Notes: generated by a model from the letters alone, not told the origin. 33,843 nt of DNA from an uncultured SAR86 cluster bacterium (GCA_902624765.1 CACNYO010000012.1:1-33843); one strand, 5' to 3'; counted from the stretch's first letter, positions 1 through 10,331 are shown. Program-made: numbers and translations.

Positions 1-420
1 AGTTCCTTCTCTTAATTTTCTGTTTTTTTCTATGTTCTGATTTTCCCGAATTGCAATGTATTCCATCTCGGGAGTGATAATACCTTTCTTTGCAAGGCTC
101 ATTTGAGTACTTGAAGGATCTTCTTCTTGCCTTTTTTTCAACCAAGGTCTAGAAGAAGGAAGACCATCTTTTATATCAAAAGACGCATTTGGATCTGTAT
201 AAGGACCCGAAGAATCATAGACGAAAATTGGAGACTGCTTTTCTTCTCCTTCAGAAGTTTTTAAAGAAGTTTGTGTTATTTTCCTCATGGGAACTCTTAT
301 ATCTTTTGTGCTTCCGGAGAGGTAAACTTTCTCTGAATTTTTAAATTGTGAGCTGGCGGTTTGCTGTATGTTTTCGTTAAAGGGAACTTCTTTGATGCTT
401 TTGACGTCTAACTTTTTCAT
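1..420 (-). CDS. thiC: Phosphomethylpyrimidine synthase ThiC, N-terminal part (runs off window start)
   Basis: Reverse complement from ATG at 420 reads [50 protein letters not shown]...[35 protein letters not shown]...[17 protein letters not shown], matching ThiC N-terminal motifs ([31 protein letters not shown]). Open to the window edge, not in the ORF track. Confidence 0.93.
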   Translation of the reverse strand, partial: MKKLDVKSIKEVPFNENIQQTASSQFKNSEKVYLSGSTKDIRVPMRKITQTSLKTSEGEEKQSPIFVYDSSGPYTDPNASFDIKDGLPSSRPWLKKRQEEDPSSTQMSLAKKGIITPEMEYIAIRENQNIEKNRKLREGT

Positions 421-460
421 TAGATATATTTTATAGCATAATGCCCCACAAAAAATTATT

Positions 461-1816
461 ATGAAGATAACTTTTAAAAAAAAATTTCAAGACATTTTTG
501 ATATGAAGGTTTTTATTTTTTCTTTATTTCTTCTATTTTTTACAACGCCTGCTTTCAGTAAAACCCTTTCTGAAATATATGAAATTGCTTTAGAAGAGGA
601 TCCTCAGTTGAAAATAGCAGAGGCGACTTTTAGAGCTAACAAGGAAATCAAAGAACAAACTCTAGCCGGGCTTTTACCGTCGATTACCACAAGTGCATCG
701 ACATCTTGGAATAATAGCTTCATCGATAATAACAAGACAGATGAGTATAACTCGTTTGGCTATTCTCTAAGATTGAGTCAACCAATTGTCAGGGTTGATA
801 GGTGGTTTCAATTTGCTAGCGGTAAGGCTTTAACCGAAAGCGCCACAGCTCAATTCCTTTTATCTCAACAGCAAATGATTTTTAGAGTTGCTCAAGCTTA
901 TTTTGGCTTGTTGAAAGCTCAAAATAATTTGGAGACAGCAGTATCGGAGGAGAGAGCACTAAAAAAACAATTAGATAGAGCGAAACGATTATTTGAGGAA
1001 AACATATCTCCAATTACAGATTTTCAAGAAACTCAAGCTTTCTATGATTTATCAAGAGTCTCAAGAATTGCTTCGGAGGGTCAATTAGATGTTGCTAGAG
1101 AAATTTTAATAGCCCTAGTCAATGAGGCCCCTGAAATATCAGATTTATTAGATTATCCATTTGGGAAAGTATTGGTTGATGATCAGGACGAATGGGTAAA
1201 AATTGGTCTCGTTAATAGTAATGTATTGAAGACAGCTAAGCTTTCTGAAAGAGCCGCTCAAAATAACGCAAAAGCGAGCATAGGTGGCCACATTCCAAAT
1301 ATTGATCTGGTTGGAACTTTAAATAGTAGCACTTCTTATCAAGGTAGATTTGGTGGCTTTATTGAAAACCCCCTCTTGGGCATAGAAACGGAATCAAATA
1401 ATTATTCGATACAATTTAGCTGGCCTCTTGTCGCAGGAGGTATTGCTCATTCAAAAAGAAGAGAAGCGTATGCAAATTATGATAAAGCAAAAGAACAAAC
1501 TAAATTCACAAGGAGAAGTGTCATACAAGATATTAAATCGAAACATTCGTCTTTGTTGACCGCAAAAGCTAATGTACAAGCACGAGAGCAAGCTTTTAAA
1601 TCGGCTGAATCAGCTTTAATTGCCACAGAATATGGCTTTGAAGCAAATACAAGAAATATTATTGATCTATTAAATGCGCAAAGAAATGTGTTTGCCGCTG
1701 AAAGAGATTATGCTTCTGCTAAATACGACTTCATCCTTTCTGATTTTGGTTTAAAACTATCTGCTGGTACGCTCTCGCCACAAGATTTATATAATCTAGA
1801 TGAGTTTATGAATTAA
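461..1816 (+). CDS. tolC: TolC family outer membrane efflux protein
   Basis: 451-aa ORF; signal peptide, [40 protein letters not shown] at the N-terminus and [42 protein letters not shown] at the C-terminus are typical of TolC. The real start may be the internal ATG at 503 ([13 protein letters not shown]...). Confidence 0.88.
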   Translation: MKITFKKKFQDIFDMKVFIFSLFLLFFTTPAFSKTLSEIYEIALEEDPQLKIAEATFRANKEIKEQTLAGLLPSITTSASTSWNNSFIDNNKTDEYNSFGYSLRLSQPIVRVDRWFQFASGKALTESATAQFLLSQQQMIFRVAQAYFGLLKAQNNLETAVSEERALKKQLDRAKRLFEENISPITDFQETQAFYDLSRVSRIASEGQLDVAREILIALVNEAPEISDLLDYPFGKVLVDDQDEWVKIGLVNSNVLKTAKLSERAAQNNAKASIGGHIPNIDLVGTLNSSTSYQGRFGGFIENPLLGIETESNNYSIQFSWPLVAGGIAHSKRREAYANYDKAKEQTKFTRRSVIQDIKSKHSSLLTAKANVQAREQAFKSAESALIATEYGFEANTRNIIDLLNAQRNVFAAERDYASAKYDFILSDFGLKLSAGTLSPQDLYNLDEFMN

Positions 1817-1819
1817 TTC

Positions 1820-2632
1820 ATGCCCGAATTACCAGAAGTTGAAACTACGGTCAGAGCCCTTAAACCTAAAATAGAAAAAAGTCTTATAAAGACTTTTGAA
1901 TTAAGAAATAAAAATCTTCGTTGGCCAGTTTCATCGAACCTAGCGAAAATACTTATTTCAAAAAGGGTTACTTCCCTTTCAAGAAGAGCAAAATATTTAA
2001 TTGTTAATTTGGATTCAGAATATCTTTTGATTCATTTAGGCATGTCTGGAAGTCTGAGATATTTATCAAACAACATTTCACCTCAGAAACATGACCATTG
2101 GGATTTATGTTTTGAAAATGGAATGTTACTTAGATATACAGATCCTAGAAGATTCGGCTCGATTCATTACACCAAAGATTTTAAAAATCATTTCCTAATA
2201 AAATCGCTTGGTCCAGAGCCATTGTCAGATGCCTTCGATGAAAACTACCTGTACAAAATAAGTAGAGGAAGAGAAGTTCCGATAAAGACTTTAATCATGA
2301 ATTCTAGAATAGTAGTTGGCATTGGTAATATTTATGCATGCGAAGCTTTATTTGATTCAAGTATAAAACCCACAAAAAAAGCCAAAAGGATTACAAAAAA
2401 CGATTCAAAAGCTTTAGTTGCCGCAATAAAGAAGGTGCTGGAAAAGGCCATAAAAGCTGGGGGAACAACTCTCAGAGATTATTTAAACCCTGATAATTCT
2501 CCAGGATATTTTAAGGTTGAATTACAGGTTTATGGAAGAGGAAAAGAAGACTGCTTAAAATGCGGAAGAATTCTCAAGGAAATCAGGATGAACAACAGAA
2601 GTACAGTTTTTTGTCCTAATTGTCAGCGCTAA
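1820..2632 (+). CDS. mutM: Formamidopyrimidine-DNA glycosylase (Fpg/MutM)
   Basis: N-terminal [16 protein letters not shown] catalytic motif and C-terminal zinc finger CLKCG...CPNCQR. Confidence 0.97.
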   Translation: MPELPEVETTVRALKPKIEKSLIKTFELRNKNLRWPVSSNLAKILISKRVTSLSRRAKYLIVNLDSEYLLIHLGMSGSLRYLSNNISPQKHDHWDLCFENGMLLRYTDPRRFGSIHYTKDFKNHFLIKSLGPEPLSDAFDENYLYKISRGREVPIKTLIMNSRIVVGIGNIYACEALFDSSIKPTKKAKRITKNDSKALVAAIKKVLEKAIKAGGTTLRDYLNPDNSPGYFKVELQVYGRGKEDCLKCGRILKEIRMNNRSTVFCPNCQR

Positions 2633-3108
2633 TTGTTTATTTTCTTATTAAGAGCTTCTAGGGTTACTGGGTCAACAAATCTTTTCACATCCCCGCCCAT
2701 GGTAGCAATTTCCTTAACTAGACTTGATGAAATATAAGAATACTCTTCTTTAGGAGTAAGAAACACGCTCTCAATTTCGGGGCTCATTGCTCTATTCATA
2801 TTTGCTAATTGAAATTCATATTCAAAGTCAGCTACTACCCTTAGACCTCTTATTAAAATATCCGCACCATTTTCTTTAGCGAAGTTCACTAACAAGCCAG
2901 AAAAACCAACCACTTCGACCTTTGGGTCTTCAGCAAATATTTTGTTTCCTATGTCAATCCTTTCTTGAAGAGAAAACATAGGTTTCTTTGAATCACTAGA
3001 TGCAATAGCTATTATTACTGAATCGAAAAGCTTACTTGCTCTTTTTACCAGATCTACATGCCCCATAGTCATAGGATCAAAAGTCCCAGGATATACCGCT
3101 CTTTGCAT
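2629..3108 (-). CDS. coaD: Pantetheine-phosphate adenylyltransferase
   Basis: [21 protein letters not shown] motif, [20 protein letters not shown], typical CoaD length. Confidence 0.97.
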   Translation of the reverse strand: MQRAVYPGTFDPMTMGHVDLVKRASKLFDSVIIAIASSDSKKPMFSLQERIDIGNKIFAEDPKVEVVGFSGLLVNFAKENGADILIRGLRVVADFEYEFQLANMNRAMSPEIESVFLTPKEEYSYISSSLVKEIATMGGDVKRFVDPVTLEALNKKINN

Positions 3109-3138
3109 TTAGATATTATAAACGATAGTTAGGAAATA

Positions 3139-3663
3139 TTATCTGAGGTCTGAGAAAAGTTTTGCAAAGAGATCAACTTTATCCCAATCAGTGAATTCAT
3201 GAGTTTTGCTTAGATCCTTTGGACCTTTAGTTAAAAACATAATAAAAAGGATTATATATTTATCTAGGAAGTTGTATTTAGGGTAATCTACCACTCCTGC
3301 AAAAACTTCAATGAGATCAGGCTTAAAGGAAATTTTTTTTAATAATTTTATTAAATACGGATTATTTTTAGGTTTATTTTTTCCTTCCTTTCTTGCAACT
3401 ACATTTACGCTAAAAAAAGCTGTTTTCTTTCTAATCAAAACATCCGAGTATGAATTAAAAAAATCTAATAAATTTTTTCTATATTTACCATATCTTATGC
3501 TTGCTCCGACAAGGATTTTGTCAGCCTTTTCAATGTGGTCATCTCCTAAGTCATCCAGCGAAATTAATTCGTAATCATCCCTAGAATCAAGCTTTGATAA
3601 TATTCTCTCTGAAATTTTTTTTGTATGCCCGTCTACAGAAGAGTAAATAATAAGCCCTTTCAT
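3139..3663 (-). CDS. hemG: Protoporphyrinogen IX dehydrogenase, flavodoxin-like HemG
   Basis: MKGLIIYSSVDGHTKKISERI flavodoxin-type FMN-binding start, GASIRYGKYRKNLLDFF, C-terminal TKGPKDLSKTHEFTDWDKVDLFA. Start moved from the track's 3672 to 3663, where the ATG overlaps the hemF stop (TGATG). Located in a hem gene cluster. Confidence 0.88.
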   Translation of the reverse strand: MKGLIIYSSVDGHTKKISERILSKLDSRDDYELISLDDLGDDHIEKADKILVGASIRYGKYRKNLLDFFNSYSDVLIRKKTAFFSVNVVARKEGKNKPKNNPYLIKLLKKISFKPDLIEVFAGVVDYPKYNFLDKYIILFIMFLTKGPKDLSKTHEFTDWDKVDLFAKLFSDLR

Positions 3664-4481
3664 CAGTCCCATTTCGCATTTGGTGGCATAGACATCAAAA
3701 TTGCTTCTGTTGATCCTCCAGTTTTCAAGCCAAATAAAGTTCCTCTGTCCCAGATAAGATTAAATTCAACATATCTCCCTCTTTTAATAAGCTGTAGATC
3801 CTTCTCTTCATGGGTCCAAGAAAGATCTTTTTTATTTTTAACAATATTCGTTATTGCAGTGTGAGTTGATTCCCCTACTCTTTTTATAAAATCAAAATCC
3901 TTATTCCAATTATTAGTATTAACGTGATCAAAAAATATTCCTCCAGCACCTCTTGGCTCATCACGATGGCCTAGATAAAAGTATTCATCACAATTCTTTT
4001 TGTATTCTTTGTAAGCATTTTCTTTGAAATTTTTACAAGATTCCTCCATTTGATTATGGAAGAAATTAATACTTTCCTTGTCTTCCAGAGTGGGAGTTAA
4101 ATCAGCGCCTCCTCCAAACCAAGAATCACCAGTAACCAAAAATCTAGTATTGAAATGGAAAGCTGGAATTTTTGGTGAGTTCATATGCGCCACCAAACTT
4201 ATTCCAGTTGCAAAATATTCAGGAGAATTTTCCGTACCCTTAACCTGGTTTCTGAAATCATCTTCAAAGGTACCTGACACAGTTGAAATATTCACACCAA
4301 CTTTTTCAAAGACCTCTCCTTTCATGATACTCATTTCACCACCACCAGAATGTTTATGAGGCCAGGATTTTCTTTCAAAAGAAAATTTATTTTTCTCAAT
4401 TTCCTCAAAAGAATAACAAAACTTGTCTCTTAAACTTCTAAACCATTTTTGAGCGAGATCTTTTTTTTCTTGGATGTCCAC
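3663..4481 (-). CDS. hemF: Oxygen-dependent coproporphyrinogen III oxidase
   Basis: WFGGGADLTP, HRDEPRGAGGIFFD, GRYVEFNLIWDRGTLFGLKTGGSTEAILMSMPP motifs. Confidence 0.97.
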   Translation of the reverse strand: MDIQEKKDLAQKWFRSLRDKFCYSFEEIEKNKFSFERKSWPHKHSGGGEMSIMKGEVFEKVGVNISTVSGTFEDDFRNQVKGTENSPEYFATGISLVAHMNSPKIPAFHFNTRFLVTGDSWFGGGADLTPTLEDKESINFFHNQMEESCKNFKENAYKEYKKNCDEYFYLGHRDEPRGAGGIFFDHVNTNNWNKDFDFIKRVGESTHTAITNIVKNKKDLSWTHEEKDLQLIKRGRYVEFNLIWDRGTLFGLKTGGSTEAILMSMPPNAKWD

Positions 4482-4483
4482 TT

Positions 4484-5476
4484 TTAGTTATTTACTAGAC
4501 CAGATAAAAAAGTAATATGATCGTCATCATCGTTTAGGCACTTAATATAATTAAACTTTTTCCCTCCAGCATCTTCAAAATATTCTTTATTTTCAATATC
4601 TATTTCTTGCAATGTTTCTAAGTTATCAACTCCAAAACCAGGAGAAACAACTTGAACGGATGAAATGCCATCCTTAGGAAGAGACTTCATAACATCGCTT
4701 GTGTAGGGTTTTAACCATTCAGAAGGACCAAATCTAGATTGAAACGAAGTAATGTATTCATTCTCATTAAGATCTAGTCTCTCTGCAATTAATCTTGAAG
4801 TCTTTTGACATAGACAATGATATGGATCACCTAATTCAAAATATTTTTTTGGAATAGAGTGATAGGAAAAAACAAGTCTCTCTGGTTTTCCGTGTTTTTC
4901 AAAACTGCCCTGGATTTTTCTTGATAGTAATTCAATCAGCTTCGGATGATCATGATAGCTATTTAGAAATTTGAGACTAGGTACCCATCTCCAAGATTTT
5001 ATTTCATCTGAAACAGCGTCAAATATACTCCCAACAGTGGTAGCTGAATAGTGAGGAAAAAGAGTTATTACTTCAATCTGTCTACAATTTGCATCTTTTA
5101 GCTCATTCAATGCACTTTTAATGCTTGGTTTGCCATATCTCATGCCTAAAGCGACTTCATAGTTATCCGGCAAATTCTCTTTGATTTTTCTTTTTATATT
5201 CAGACAGTTCACCAATAAAGGGGAACCTTCTTCTGTCCAAATGGACTTGTAGAGTTTTGCTGAGTTGAAAGATCTAAAATTTAAGATGAAAAGATTTAAA
5301 ACAAACCACCAAATAATTTTTGGTACTTCAACAATTCTAGGATCTGACAGAAATTCTTTTAAATATTTCCTTACATTTCTAACATTAGGAGAATCTGGCG
5401 TACCTAAATAAGTAATTAGAAGACCTTTTTTAACCTTATCCTCGTGATTGAAATTACCTTCTCCTTTGAATTTCAT
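4484..5476 (-). CDS. hemH: Ferrochelatase
   Basis: GLLITYLGTPDSPNVRNVRKYLKEFLSDPRIVEVP, VFSYHSIPKKYFELGDPYHCLCQKTSRLIAERL, FQSRFGPSEWLKPYT motifs. Confidence 0.97.
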   Translation of the reverse strand: MKFKGEGNFNHEDKVKKGLLITYLGTPDSPNVRNVRKYLKEFLSDPRIVEVPKIIWWFVLNLFILNFRSFNSAKLYKSIWTEEGSPLLVNCLNIKRKIKENLPDNYEVALGMRYGKPSIKSALNELKDANCRQIEVITLFPHYSATTVGSIFDAVSDEIKSWRWVPSLKFLNSYHDHPKLIELLSRKIQGSFEKHGKPERLVFSYHSIPKKYFELGDPYHCLCQKTSRLIAERLDLNENEYITSFQSRFGPSEWLKPYTSDVMKSLPKDGISSVQVVSPGFGVDNLETLQEIDIENKEYFEDAGGKKFNYIKCLNDDDDHITFLSGLVNN

Positions 5477-6495
5477 TTGAAAGCCTGTCTTATTTCATTT
5501 ACAAAATGTTTAACGTGAGCTTCGGGTGTTTCTTTGTTAACTCCATGACCCAGACCACAAACCCATCCACTTTTTTCATCATCGTCAAGCAGAAGAAGTT
5601 CCTCAATAAATTCTTCAAGGCATTTATAAAAAAGGTTTGTATCTGCATGGATTTTTGACTCATCAAAATTACCTTGTAAAAAGCCTTTTTTCACCTTTTT
5701 AAGGGTTTCCGTAATTGATATTTTAGAATCTACTCCTATTCCAGCAAAATTATTTTCTTCATCGTTTGTAAAAGTAATTATAGTTTCATAATCAATATTC
5801 TCTTTCGAGTAATATCCCACTTTTCCATTGAATGGTCTTATAAGATGTTCGGAAACCTTCTCTAAATATCCTCTGAAATCTTTCGTCAAAATTTGATGAG
5901 CTGAAGAATCGAAAATCATTACGATTTCAGCTCCAGCTTCTATCTGCATTGCAATATTTTTCTGAAGAAAAGGAATAATTTTATTCTCAAGAAGGTCATT
6001 TATATTCTCATTAAGTTGAATAGAGTTATTTCCTAACTTATTCATTCCCATACCAAAAGCAGTAATCGTCCAGGGGCCGCCGACAAAACCTATCAGTGAT
6101 TTGTCATTTCCAAGCTTGTCTTTAGTTAAGTTCAGGGCTTCGCATTGAAAGTCCATAAATTCAAAATCATTTTTATTCAAAGCTTTTTTCCAATTAGTTT
6201 CTGAAATAAAGTTTCTAAATTTGGGGCCGGGATCAAATACTAATTCCATGCCCATGGCTTGTAGAGGCCATAAAATATCACTGAATAAAATTGCCACATC
6301 AAAATCAAATTCATCAATTGGTCCAATTGCAGTTTCTGCAGCCAAGTGAGGCTTTTTGCATAATTCTTCAAATGAGTATTTAGCTCTCATTGATTGATAG
6401 TGAGAATGATATCTGCCTGCTTGTCTCATAAACCATATAGGCGGACATGATTGAGCTTTTCTATTCAAGGCGTTAACAAATTTTTGGTTTGGCAT
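5473..6495 (-). CDS. hemE: Uroporphyrinogen decarboxylase
   Basis: PPIWFMRQAGRYHSHYQ, ILFSDILWPLQAMGMELVFDPGP, GFVGGPWTITAF motifs. Confidence 0.97.
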   Translation of the reverse strand: MPNQKFVNALNRKAQSCPPIWFMRQAGRYHSHYQSMRAKYSFEELCKKPHLAAETAIGPIDEFDFDVAILFSDILWPLQAMGMELVFDPGPKFRNFISETNWKKALNKNDFEFMDFQCEALNLTKDKLGNDKSLIGFVGGPWTITAFGMGMNKLGNNSIQLNENINDLLENKIIPFLQKNIAMQIEAGAEIVMIFDSSAHQILTKDFRGYLEKVSEHLIRPFNGKVGYYSKENIDYETIITFTNDEENNFAGIGVDSKISITETLKKVKKGFLQGNFDESKIHADTNLFYKCLEEFIEELLLLDDDEKSGWVCGLGHGVNKETPEAHVKHFVNEIRQAFK

Positions 6496-6497
6496 TT

Positions 6498-7496
6498 TTA
6501 ACCTAGTTTTTTAGCAGCTTCCTCAGCAGCGTAAGTTAATATGCAATCTGTTCCTGCTCTTTTAAAAGAATATAAACTTTCTATTAATACTTCTTCTTGC
6601 AACCATTTTTTTTCAATAGCTGCCTTAAGCATTGCATATTCTCCACTAACTTGATAAGCAAAAGTAGGTACTCTAAATTTTTCTTTGACTGCTTTGATTA
6701 CATCAAGATAAGGCATCCCAGGTTTGACCATAACTGCATCTGCACCCTCATTTAAGTCCATTTCAACCTCGTGAAGGGCTTCATCAATGTTGTGAGGAGA
6801 CATTTGATAAGAATCTTTATTACTTTTGCCAATGTTCGATGATGATTGGACTGCCTCTCTAAATGGACCATAAAACTTAGAGCTGTATTTTGCAGCGTAA
6901 GACAGAATTATAGTATTAAAGAAACTTTTAGCTTCAAGTTCGTTTCTAATAATTCCGATCCTTCCGTCCATCATATCTGATGGAGCTATGATATCTGCTC
7001 CAGCATCCGCTAATGTCAAGGCTTGTTTTTTCAAGGCCTCTAAGGAAACATCATTGTCTACGTAGCCAGACTCATTCAAAATTCCGTCATGACCATGTGG
7101 TGTATAAGGATCAAGAGCCACGTCAACGATTAAAAGTAAGTCAGGTATTTCCTTTTTTATTGCTTGTACGCATGTGCAAATTAAGTTTTTTCTGTTGAAA
7201 GCCTCTTTTCCATCAAGATCTTTCTTTGAAGGATCTATTACCGGGAATAATGCGACAGCTTTAATCCCAACATCCATTATTTTTTTACAATATTCAATAA
7301 TTCCTTCTTTGGAGTATCTGAAAATTCCTGGCAATGAATCTATTTTTTCTTGAGATTTTATTCCTTCCTTAATGAATATTGGTTGAATCAGATCATCCAC
7401 CGTCAAAGTTGTCTCTGCGGTAATTTTTAAAAGCGACGGATGACTGCGCAATCTACGCAGTCTAGTTTCAGGATATTTTCTGTTCATCTTTGCCAT
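6498..7496 (-). CDS. hemB: Delta-aminolevulinic acid dehydratase (porphobilinogen synthase)
   Basis: RLRRLRSHPSLL, DVALDPYTPHGHDGIL, ADIIAPSDMMDGRIGIIR, GADAVMVKPGMPYLDVI motifs. Confidence 0.97.
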   Translation of the reverse strand: MAKMNRKYPETRLRRLRSHPSLLKITAETTLTVDDLIQPIFIKEGIKSQEKIDSLPGIFRYSKEGIIEYCKKIMDVGIKAVALFPVIDPSKKDLDGKEAFNRKNLICTCVQAIKKEIPDLLLIVDVALDPYTPHGHDGILNESGYVDNDVSLEALKKQALTLADAGADIIAPSDMMDGRIGIIRNELEAKSFFNTIILSYAAKYSSKFYGPFREAVQSSSNIGKSNKDSYQMSPHNIDEALHEVEMDLNEGADAVMVKPGMPYLDVIKAVKEKFRVPTFAYQVSGEYAMLKAAIEKKWLQEEVLIESLYSFKRAGTDCILTYAAEEAAKKLG

Positions 7497-8973
7497 TTAA
7501 AATAAATTTCTTCCAGTCTTCAAAATTCACAAAAGGCAGAACAGAAGAAATTTTGCGGCTAATTATGTCATAGCTTGATCCTAATCCGCATGCATGATGG
7601 GCATCTATGATCTTAGGATATAATTCAAGCGCATATTCAAAAGAACTTGCGCTCATCCAGTAGAAGAATTTCTTATCTGATAAATCAAAACTTAATTCTT
7701 TTGGTATTAATTTGTAAGAAACTAAGTTTTGTATACCTCTTTCTTTTGTGCCTTTATCGTTTGTGAGGTTAATCCATTTTACATTTTCAATCAGTGAACA
7801 AGGTTTCTCATTATTTCTTCCTAAACTATCAGAACTTCCATTCACCCAATAGCCTCTAGAGGCCAGCTTTTTCCATGTCTCTAAACCACTCGTCCATAAA
7901 ATATTCGAATTACAAATTTTTATTCCATCTGGTAAAGCATTTTGTCTAGAAACGAAAATTCCTGTATCTGTAAAATTTTCTAGAATTTCGTTTATACCTT
8001 TCACTGGCTCACGGTCAAAAAAACTTATCTCTTCTTTATTTTTTGGAAAAATATCATCCATCGAAATGTTTTCAGGGCTGTAAACCTTCTGGTATTGTCT
8101 GAAATGTCTTTCCTCAATTTCATCGCCTTGCTCAGTGAGGCCAACAACATTCATGACTTCACCTAACTGAAGTCTTTTTATTGATACTCCGATTTTCTGA
8201 TGACATCCTCCTCCATATTTAGAAAGTACTTCTCTTTCTTTTTCAACCGACTCAAAAATTGATTTTTCATTTATTGACGATGCAATTTCTCTAGCAAATT
8301 CATTGTTTTCAGCTACTTCTATTGCTAGAGCACCCTGCCCAGGCGCACATGGATTAATTGAGTGCGGCAAAATCATCCAAGAGATGAATTCTTTGTGTAA
8401 TTTATAAAATTTAACAAAATTTTTATCCATTGAGAGTCTATCAATTGCTGCTTTGGCAATTACGATCCCATCAACAGAGTCGTCTAAAAACTTTTGAAAT
8501 CTCGTTTGGATATTTCCTCTTATAGGGAGAAATTTACATTCATCAATATCCCAAGGTATCAAATCGTTTAATGTTAAAGATAAATTCCTTTCTCGCCTGG
8601 GAGAAGAAGAATAAAGTTTCAAAGCTTTTTTTTCTGAAGATTTCCTCTTCAAAAACAAGATGTCTCTGCTGTCTGCTCTTGAGATAGTTGAAATAATTTC
8701 TGTGCCTGATTCCATCTCTAAAGGTAAATCCTTCCATGAGTGAACTACAAGATCAGCCTCACCTTGAATCAAAGCCGATCTTAGATCAGAGGTAAAAACG
8801 CCCTGATCAGGCATCTTTGAGAGTGGCGTACTTAGATCTATATCTCCCTTTGTTTCCCTATGTAGATGTTCTATTTCGATATTTGAATAAACATTTTGAA
8901 TTGCAGAAGCAACTAGATTTGCCTGAATCTTAGCCAAGCTACTATTCCTAGAAAGTATTCTTAAAGTTTTCAA
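7468..8973 (-). CDS. hemC: Hydroxymethylbilane synthase with C-terminal extension (possible truncated uroporphyrinogen-III synthase-like domain)
   Basis: N-terminal ~310 aa: LRILSRNSSLAKIQANLVASAIQ, HSWKDLPLEMESGTEI, APGQGALAIEV, dipyrromethane-cofactor Cys in KYGGGCHQKIG. A further ~175 aa (GIFVSRQNALPDG...ILWTSGLETWKKLASRGYWVNGSSDSLG...) extend beyond a standard HemC. Confidence 0.93.
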   Translation of the reverse strand: MKTLRILSRNSSLAKIQANLVASAIQNVYSNIEIEHLHRETKGDIDLSTPLSKMPDQGVFTSDLRSALIQGEADLVVHSWKDLPLEMESGTEIISTISRADSRDILFLKRKSSEKKALKLYSSSPRRERNLSLTLNDLIPWDIDECKFLPIRGNIQTRFQKFLDDSVDGIVIAKAAIDRLSMDKNFVKFYKLHKEFISWMILPHSINPCAPGQGALAIEVAENNEFAREIASSINEKSIFESVEKEREVLSKYGGGCHQKIGVSIKRLQLGEVMNVVGLTEQGDEIEERHFRQYQKVYSPENISMDDIFPKNKEEISFFDREPVKGINEILENFTDTGIFVSRQNALPDGIKICNSNILWTSGLETWKKLASRGYWVNGSSDSLGRNNEKPCSLIENVKWINLTNDKGTKERGIQNLVSYKLIPKELSFDLSDKKFFYWMSASSFEYALELYPKIIDAHHACGLGSSYDIISRKISSVLPFVNFEDWKKFILNGKDEQKIS

Positions 8974-9088
8974 TATAACCTTTTGTTCTTAAACAATACA
9001 TAATGATACCGCAATGTTGGAAGCATATGTGATGTGATATAGTTGCCTCACATTAAAGATTTGGTATTCAAAATTAGCTAGGTACAGA

Positions 9089-10330
9089 ATGAATTATGAA
9101 AAATTTTTCAGCGATGAGCTAAAGTCCTTAAAGTCTCAGGGGCTTTACAGGAAATTTAGAGAAATAAACCGAGAAAGATCAACATTTCCCAAAGCTCTTG
9201 AAAGAGATGGTGAAAAAGAGAGACAAGTCGAAGTCTGGTGCAGTAATGATTATTTAAACCTTAGTCAACATCCTGCGATAGTTAATGAAACCATTAAAGT
9301 AACTCAAGAACTTGGCACTGGCTCAGGGGGTACAAGAAATATATCTGGAACTTCCAGTTATCATGCCGATCTTGAAAAAACTCTGGCTGAATTACATAAG
9401 AAAGATGCTTCATTAATCTTTCCATCGGCTTATACCGCTAATCAATCAACTCTATGGACTTTATGTAAAAAAATGCAGGGTATTGAAATCTATTCAGATG
9501 AGTTGAATCATGCCTCTATGATCCAAGGAATAAAAAATGCAAATGTAAATGTCCATATTTTCCGACACAATGATGTTGAGCATTTAGAAGAACTTTTAAA
9601 AACTTCAAATGCAAACACTCCAAAAATGATTGTCTTTGAGTCTTTGTACTCCATGGAAGGCCTTAGATCTCCTATAGAAAAGATTATCTGGCTGGCTGAA
9701 AAATATAATGCTCTGACTTATCTTGATGAGGTTCATTCAGTTGGCTTGTATGGTCCCGAAGGTAGAGGAATTGCAGCGGAGCAAGGTGTCTCGGATAAGA
9801 TAGATATAATAAATGGAACTCTATCCAAATCTTTTGGGCAATTAGGAGGATATGTAGCTGCGAATTCAGATATCATTGATTTTGTAAGAAGCTTTGCTCC
9901 TGGATTTATCTTTACCTCCTCAGTGAATCCTTCGATCGTTGCAAGTTCAATTAAAGCTATTAAGCTTGCAAAAAAAGCAGATCATCTTAGAAGAGAAATT
10001 AAATTTAATTCTGATCAAATCAGAGCTGGATTAAGAAATCTTGACATTCCTTTTATCGAGAATGATAGTCACATAATTCCAATACTTATAAAGGATCCTC
10101 TCCTATGTAAGGATGCAGCGAACCTCTTAGTTGATAAGCACGGTATTTACATCCAGCCCGTCTTTTTCCCAACAGTTCCAAAAGGTGATGAAAGATTCAG
10201 AGTAACTATTACTCCAAAACACAATGCCAAAGATATTCAAAACTTTTTAAATGCTATTGACGATGTTTGGACAGAAATGCATCTTGAAAGAGTCGATTCA
10301 GACAAGAAGGTTGTAAATCTAAACCGTTAA
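9089..10330 (+). CDS. hemA: 5-aminolevulinate synthase (ALAS, Shemin/C4 pathway)
   Basis: [99 protein letters not shown]; alpha-oxoamine synthase family, ALAS-specific pattern, beside hem genes. Confidence 0.95.
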   Translation: MNYEKFFSDELKSLKSQGLYRKFREINRERSTFPKALERDGEKERQVEVWCSNDYLNLSQHPAIVNETIKVTQELGTGSGGTRNISGTSSYHADLEKTLAELHKKDASLIFPSAYTANQSTLWTLCKKMQGIEIYSDELNHASMIQGIKNANVNVHIFRHNDVEHLEELLKTSNANTPKMIVFESLYSMEGLRSPIEKIIWLAEKYNALTYLDEVHSVGLYGPEGRGIAAEQGVSDKIDIINGTLSKSFGQLGGYVAANSDIIDFVRSFAPGFIFTSSVNPSIVASSIKAIKLAKKADHLRREIKFNSDQIRAGLRNLDIPFIENDSHIIPILIKDPLLCKDAANLLVDKHGIYIQPVFFPTVPKGDERFRVTITPKHNAKDIQNFLNAIDDVWTEMHLERVDSDKKVVNLNR

Positions 10331-10331
10331 T

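Noticed and set aside
3311-3864. Plus-strand ORFs (87 and 79 aa) opposite hemG/hemF
   Set aside because: Antisense to strongly supported hem genes, no recognisable domain; ordinary shadow ORFs in AT-rich sequence.
4078-4359. Plus-strand 93-aa ORF opposite hemF
   Set aside because: Fully inside hemF on the opposite strand; no homology pattern.
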